Shown piece after piece: positions 61,154 to 64,000 of a DNA stretch of 64,000 nt; the stretch's first letter is position 1, and the number at the start of each line of letters is the position of its first letter. This DNA is from Anderseniella sp039978075 (GTDB lineage: Bacteria > Pseudomonadota > Alphaproteobacteria > Rhizobiales > Aestuariivirgaceae), in contig JBDWCA010000005.1 of the NCBI GenBank assembly GCA_039978075.1, forward strand, positions 372,001 through 436,000, read 5' to 3'. The translations under genes and the position numbers were made by a program. The notes beneath the pieces are model-generated. The model saw only the letters and a list, made by a program, of their open reading frames with translations, was not told where the DNA came from and did not search any database.

Positions 61154-61483
61154 ATGGACGATTTGATCAAGAAGGCTGAAAGCTACGTTGCAGCGTCAAA
61201 CGATCATGATACTGCCCGTATCAAGCTGATGCTTGCATCTGATTGCTCATATCGTTCCGCAGGTGTGGGAGCGCATGATGGAGTGGAGGCGATTACCACG
61301 ATGATGCAGTCGTTCTTTGCCGCCAACCCGGATGTCCACTGGCAGGTGAAGGGCTACCGGTGGCAAGCTGGCCATGTGGAGTTCGAATTCGTCATCACCC
61401 TGGGCGCAAACAGCACTGCCGGCGTGGAGGAAATCCATTTCGATGACACTGGCGCCATCAGCCGAATTGTTGTTCGAAGGTAG
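61154..61483 (+). CDS. SnoaL/NTF2-like protein
   Basis: 109 residues with the NTF2 fold: an N-terminal helix, then MLASDCSYRSAGVGAHDGVEAITTMMQSFF and a strand-rich C terminus ending IRE-like SRIVVRR. Commonly a small-molecule-binding or isomerase-like protein. AGAAGG eight bases upstream. It may be in an operon with ectC. Confidence 0.72.
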   Translation: MDDLIKKAESYVAASNDHDTARIKLMLASDCSYRSAGVGAHDGVEAITTMMQSFFAANPDVHWQVKGYRWQAGHVEFEFVITLGANSTAGVEEIHFDDTGAISRIVVRR

Positions 61484-61522
61484 GACGGCCCTGCCAGCAC
61501 TTTGACCGGAGTTGAAGCAGTC

Positions 61523-61813
61523 TCAGCAAACGGTGATGCCGCATTCACGAATGTCAAATTTATTGGTGCCGCTCATCGAGCGCACGTCATACGCCTGACC
61601 GTTTACGCAATGTGCCCGCGCTTCAACACTGGTGATCGCGCCAAGTTCCTGCACCTTGACGTTGGTCAGGTAGTTCAGGTTGCACTGCTTTTCGGCCAGC
61701 AACTGACCTTGCAAGGCGAGTTGCCATGCAGGTATGTCTTCAGCCGATAGTGGTTGGCTTGCTGCCGAAATTGCAAATGCAAGCATTGCCCCGGCGGTGA
61801 TCAATTGTTTCAT
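61523..61813 (-). CDS. Small secreted protein
   Basis: 96 residues: a signal peptide (1-24, cleaved near LSA-ED) and a mature part with four Cys (NYLTNV flanking CN, CVNG, ECGITVC). No family recognised. AAGGA seven bases before the ATG. Confidence 0.65.
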   Translation of the reverse strand: MKQLITAGAMLAFAISAASQPLSAEDIPAWQLALQGQLLAEKQCNLNYLTNVKVQELGAITSVEARAHCVNGQAYDVRSMSGTNKFDIRECGITVC

Positions 61814-62040
61814 CGGCGATCCTTATTTGCTTTACTGTGGAATATGCACTGGCCGACAAACTCCATCATTGATGTCGATCAATCAGGCAGGGGCGAAGCC
61901 CGGTGTAGATTCAATGGTCCAAAAAGGGTAATTGGTGTTGATCGACGTATGCTGAACGTGCGTCGGCATGACGACCCTGAAACCGGTGTTTCAGGTTTCT
62001 TGAGTTAAAAGAGCTATTAAACCGAGTGGAGGAAGTACCC

Positions 62041-63045
62041 ATGAAATTTTTCAAAGCACTGGCAGTTGCCACCAGCTTTGTGGCCGTGTCAGCGACCGGT
62101 GCGCTGGCCAATTGTGATCCCGGCGAAGAGGTGATCAAATTCAGCCACGTGACCAATACCGACAAGCACCCGAAAGGCATTGCCGCAACCCTGCTGGCCG
62201 AACGCGTCAACAAGGAGATGAACGGCAAGGCGTGCATGGAAGTTTTCCCGAACTCATCGCTTTATGATGACAACAAGGTGCTGGAAGCGCTGTTGTCCGG
62301 TGATGTGCAACTGGCGGCTCCGTCCCTGTCGAAGTTTGAGAAATTCACCAAGAAATTCCGCCTGTTCGACCTGCCGTTCCTGTTCGAAGACATCAACGCT
62401 GTTGACCGGTTCCAGACTTCCGCTGATGGCGAGAAGCTGAAAAGCGCCATGAAAAAGCGCGGCCTGCAGGGGCTGGCGTTCTGGCACAACGGCATGAAGC
62501 AGATGTCTGCCTCCAAACCGTTGATTTCGCCGGCTGATGCGAGCGGTCTGAAGTTCCGTGTGCAGGCATCGGATGTGCTGGTGGCGCAGTTTGAACAACT
62601 GGGTGCAAATCCCCAGAAAATGTCGTTCAAGGAAGTCTATGGTGGTTTGCAGACCAAGGTCATTGATGGTCAGGAAAACACCTGGTCGAACATTTATGGC
62701 AAGAAGTTCTTCGAGGTCCAGGACGGTGTGACGGAAACCAACCATGGCATCATCGATTACCTTGTTGTCACGTCGGGCAAATGGTGGGACGGGCTTGATC
62801 CGGCAGTGCGTGATCAACTGGCGCAGATCCTCAAGGAGGTTACCGAGACCCGAAACGGTGAATCCACGGCGGTCAACGAAGCCAACAAGCAGAAGATCAT
62901 TGAATCCGGCGGAACCGTTCGCACGCTTGACGCTGCACAGCGCAAAGCCTGGGTCGATGCGCTTAAGCCTGTCTGGGCGAAGTTTGAAGGTGACATCGGC
63001 AGTGACCTGATCGAGGCAGCGCAGTCCTACAACAAGGGCAGCTAG
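62041..63045 (+). CDS. dctP: TRAP transporter solute-binding protein (DctP family)
   Basis: 334 residues. The signal peptide (1-23, SATGALA-NC) is followed by IKFSHVTNTDKHPKG, LKFRVQASDVLV and GGLQTKVIDGQENTWSN, all DctP features. ATG at 62041 with GGAGG. Followed by a strong terminator and then the small and large permease genes. Ligand unknown (C4-dicarboxylate or other organic acid). Confidence 0.92.
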   Translation: MKFFKALAVATSFVAVSATGALANCDPGEEVIKFSHVTNTDKHPKGIAATLLAERVNKEMNGKACMEVFPNSSLYDDNKVLEALLSGDVQLAAPSLSKFEKFTKKFRLFDLPFLFEDINAVDRFQTSADGEKLKSAMKKRGLQGLAFWHNGMKQMSASKPLISPADASGLKFRVQASDVLVAQFEQLGANPQKMSFKEVYGGLQTKVIDGQENTWSNIYGKKFFEVQDGVTETNHGIIDYLVVTSGKWWDGLDPAVRDQLAQILKEVTETRNGESTAVNEANKQKIIESGGTVRTLDAAQRKAWVDALKPVWAKFEGDIGSDLIEAAQSYNKGS

Positions 63046-63066
63046 GCTGTAACTTTCACGAATTGG

Positions 63067-63106
63067 CTCCGTCATCGGTTATCAATGCCGGTGGCGGAGT
63101 TTTTTT
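63067..63106 (+). terminator. Terminator/attenuator after dctP
   Basis: A 12-bp stem (CTCCGTCATCGG / CCGGTGGCGGAG, two G-U pairs) with a nine-base loop and seven T. Reduces read-through into the permease genes, so the binding protein is made in excess. Confidence 0.88.
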
Positions 63107-63155
63107 ATATATGCAAACCTCGGCGTATAAGGCGGGCAATCGGGAGGGATCAGTC

Positions 63156-63773
63156 ATGTCAGGGCAGGGATCGGACGGCCGGACTTCAATCAGCGATACC
63201 ATCGAAGAAACGTTCATGGCGGCCACACTCGCCATCATGACACTCATTACCTTCGCCAATGTGGTGGCGCGCTACGTGTTCAATTCCAACATTCTGTGGG
63301 CACTTGAAACCACCGTGTTCCTGTTTGCCTGGCTGGTGCTGATGGGGGTCTCTTACGGTATCAAGAAGCGTTTCCACATTGGCGTTGATGTGGTGGTGAA
63401 CCTGTTGCCCGCGGGCGGCCGGAGAGCTTGTTCGCTGATTGCGGCCGTATGCTGCCTGGCCTTTGCCGTGCTGATGCTGAAGGGAGCGTGGGACTACTGG
63501 TCACCGTTCGTTGGTCCGCAGGCATTTTATGAAACCGACGATGTGCCGATGCCGTTCTTTCTGCAGTTTTTCTCTGACTGGCTGAACGACGGCGAGCGTT
63601 ACGAAAAACTGCCGCGGTTCATCCCTTATGCGGTGCTGCCGCTCGCCATGGCGTTGCTGCTGTATCGATTGCTGCAGGCGACCTGGCGCATAGCGACAGG
63701 CAAGGATGACATGCTGATTGTCTCCCATGAGGTGGAGGATCAGATCCCTCCGGCCGCGAAAGAGGAGGGCTGA
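63156..63773 (+). CDS. dctQ: TRAP transporter small permease (DctQ)
   Basis: 205 residues, four membrane segments; ITFANVVARYVFNSNILWALETTVFLFAWL is the typical DctQ core. The ATG at 63156 with GGGAGG eight bases before it is preferred to upstream starts inside the terminator. Confidence 0.9.
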   Translation: MSGQGSDGRTSISDTIEETFMAATLAIMTLITFANVVARYVFNSNILWALETTVFLFAWLVLMGVSYGIKKRFHIGVDVVVNLLPAGGRRACSLIAAVCCLAFAVLMLKGAWDYWSPFVGPQAFYETDDVPMPFFLQFFSDWLNDGERYEKLPRFIPYAVLPLAMALLLYRLLQATWRIATGKDDMLIVSHEVEDQIPPAAKEEG

Positions 63774-63777
63774 TCCA

Positions 63778-64000
63778 ATGGAAGTCGTCCTGCTGTTTGG
63801 TCTGATCATTGGCCTGATGCTGATTGGCGTGCCAATCGCGTTTGCACTCGGTTTGTCGAGTATCGCATTCCTGCTGCTGCATTCCGGCACCTCATTGTCG
63901 TCGATAGCCCAAACGCTGTTTTCCGCGTTTGACGGGCATTACACACTGCTCGCAATTCCGTTCTTCATTCTCGCGTCCAGCTTCATGTCCACCGGTGGCG
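63778..64000 (+). CDS. dctM: TRAP transporter large permease (DctM), partial
   Basis: Starts ATG at 63778, four bases after the dctQ stop, and is cut by the window end. The first 74 residues include two hydrophobic segments and HYTLLAIPFFILASSFMSTGG, the usual DctM start. Confidence 0.9.
   Translation, partial: MEVVLLFGLIIGLMLIGVPIAFALGLSSIAFLLLHSGTSLSSIAQTLFSAFDGHYTLLAIPFFILASSFMSTGG

Overview
The window looks like the chromosome of an alphaproteobacterium, probably Hyphomicrobiales or a close relative. The evidence is a cell-cycle cluster (chpT, ctrA, sciP with fliJ), an EipA/DUF1134 protein, phosphatidylcholine synthase, GANTC sites upstream of ctrA, and short DUF1127 and DctPQM genes. 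There are no rRNA genes, no recognisable transposase or integrase, and no CRISPR array. There is one tRNA gene.

Layout. 0-11.5 kb is core genome: a coiled-coil membrane protein, eipA, cysQ, chpT, a GNAT, an ATC hydrolase-like gene, ctrA, fliJ, a sulfotransferase, a TPR protein, sciP, mnmA and pcs. 11.5-17.0 kb is a small AT-richer island. It is bounded by a 52-bp perfect direct repeat that copies the 3' part of a CAT-anticodon tRNA; it carries five unknown or repeat-type genes on the minus strand and no integrase. 17.1-18.2 kb is an orphan membrane protein.

18.5-37.4 kb is a bacterial microcompartment (BMC) and amine/amino-alcohol catabolism locus. It holds a copper amine oxidase, an aminoglycoside-phosphotransferase-like kinase, two BMC-T, one BMC-H and one BMC-P shell gene, a small BMC-associated protein, a CoA-acylating aldehyde dehydrogenase, a class III aminotransferase/phospho-lyase, DeoR and AraC regulators, an SDR, a complete PotABCD-type ABC transporter, an isochorismatase-family hydrolase, and a B12 diol dehydratase whose large and medium subunits are fused. 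The inferred logic is amine uptake, then phosphorylation, phospho-elimination to an aldehyde, and acyl-CoA formation inside a shell. Diol dehydration is a second possible source of the same aldehyde.

37.8-41.9 kb is the most unusual part: ycaO, tfuA, a cytoplasmic HExxH metallopeptidase, and a 187-residue protein ending in seven tandem VSGAR/ISGAR units. It reads like a compact RiPP (thioamide or azoline type) locus with a repeated-core precursor. A pentapeptide-repeat tail is the main alternative.

42-49.9 kb holds a class III cyclase with TPRs, a GNAT, a second polyamine-type ABC transporter and a divergent LysR regulator. 50-57.9 kb is a surface-glycan cluster (GT61, GT8, two more GT-A-like enzymes, a sulfotransferase, a TupA-like ATP-grasp and a truncated GT4 relic), with FAH-family and DUF6807 genes inserted. 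58-60.1 kb is a tightly overlapped trio: an atypical P450, an acyl carrier protein and a possible acyltransferase. 60.3-64 kb has DUF1127, a solitary ectoine synthase, a SnoaL-like protein, a small secreted protein and a TRAP transporter that runs off the window end.
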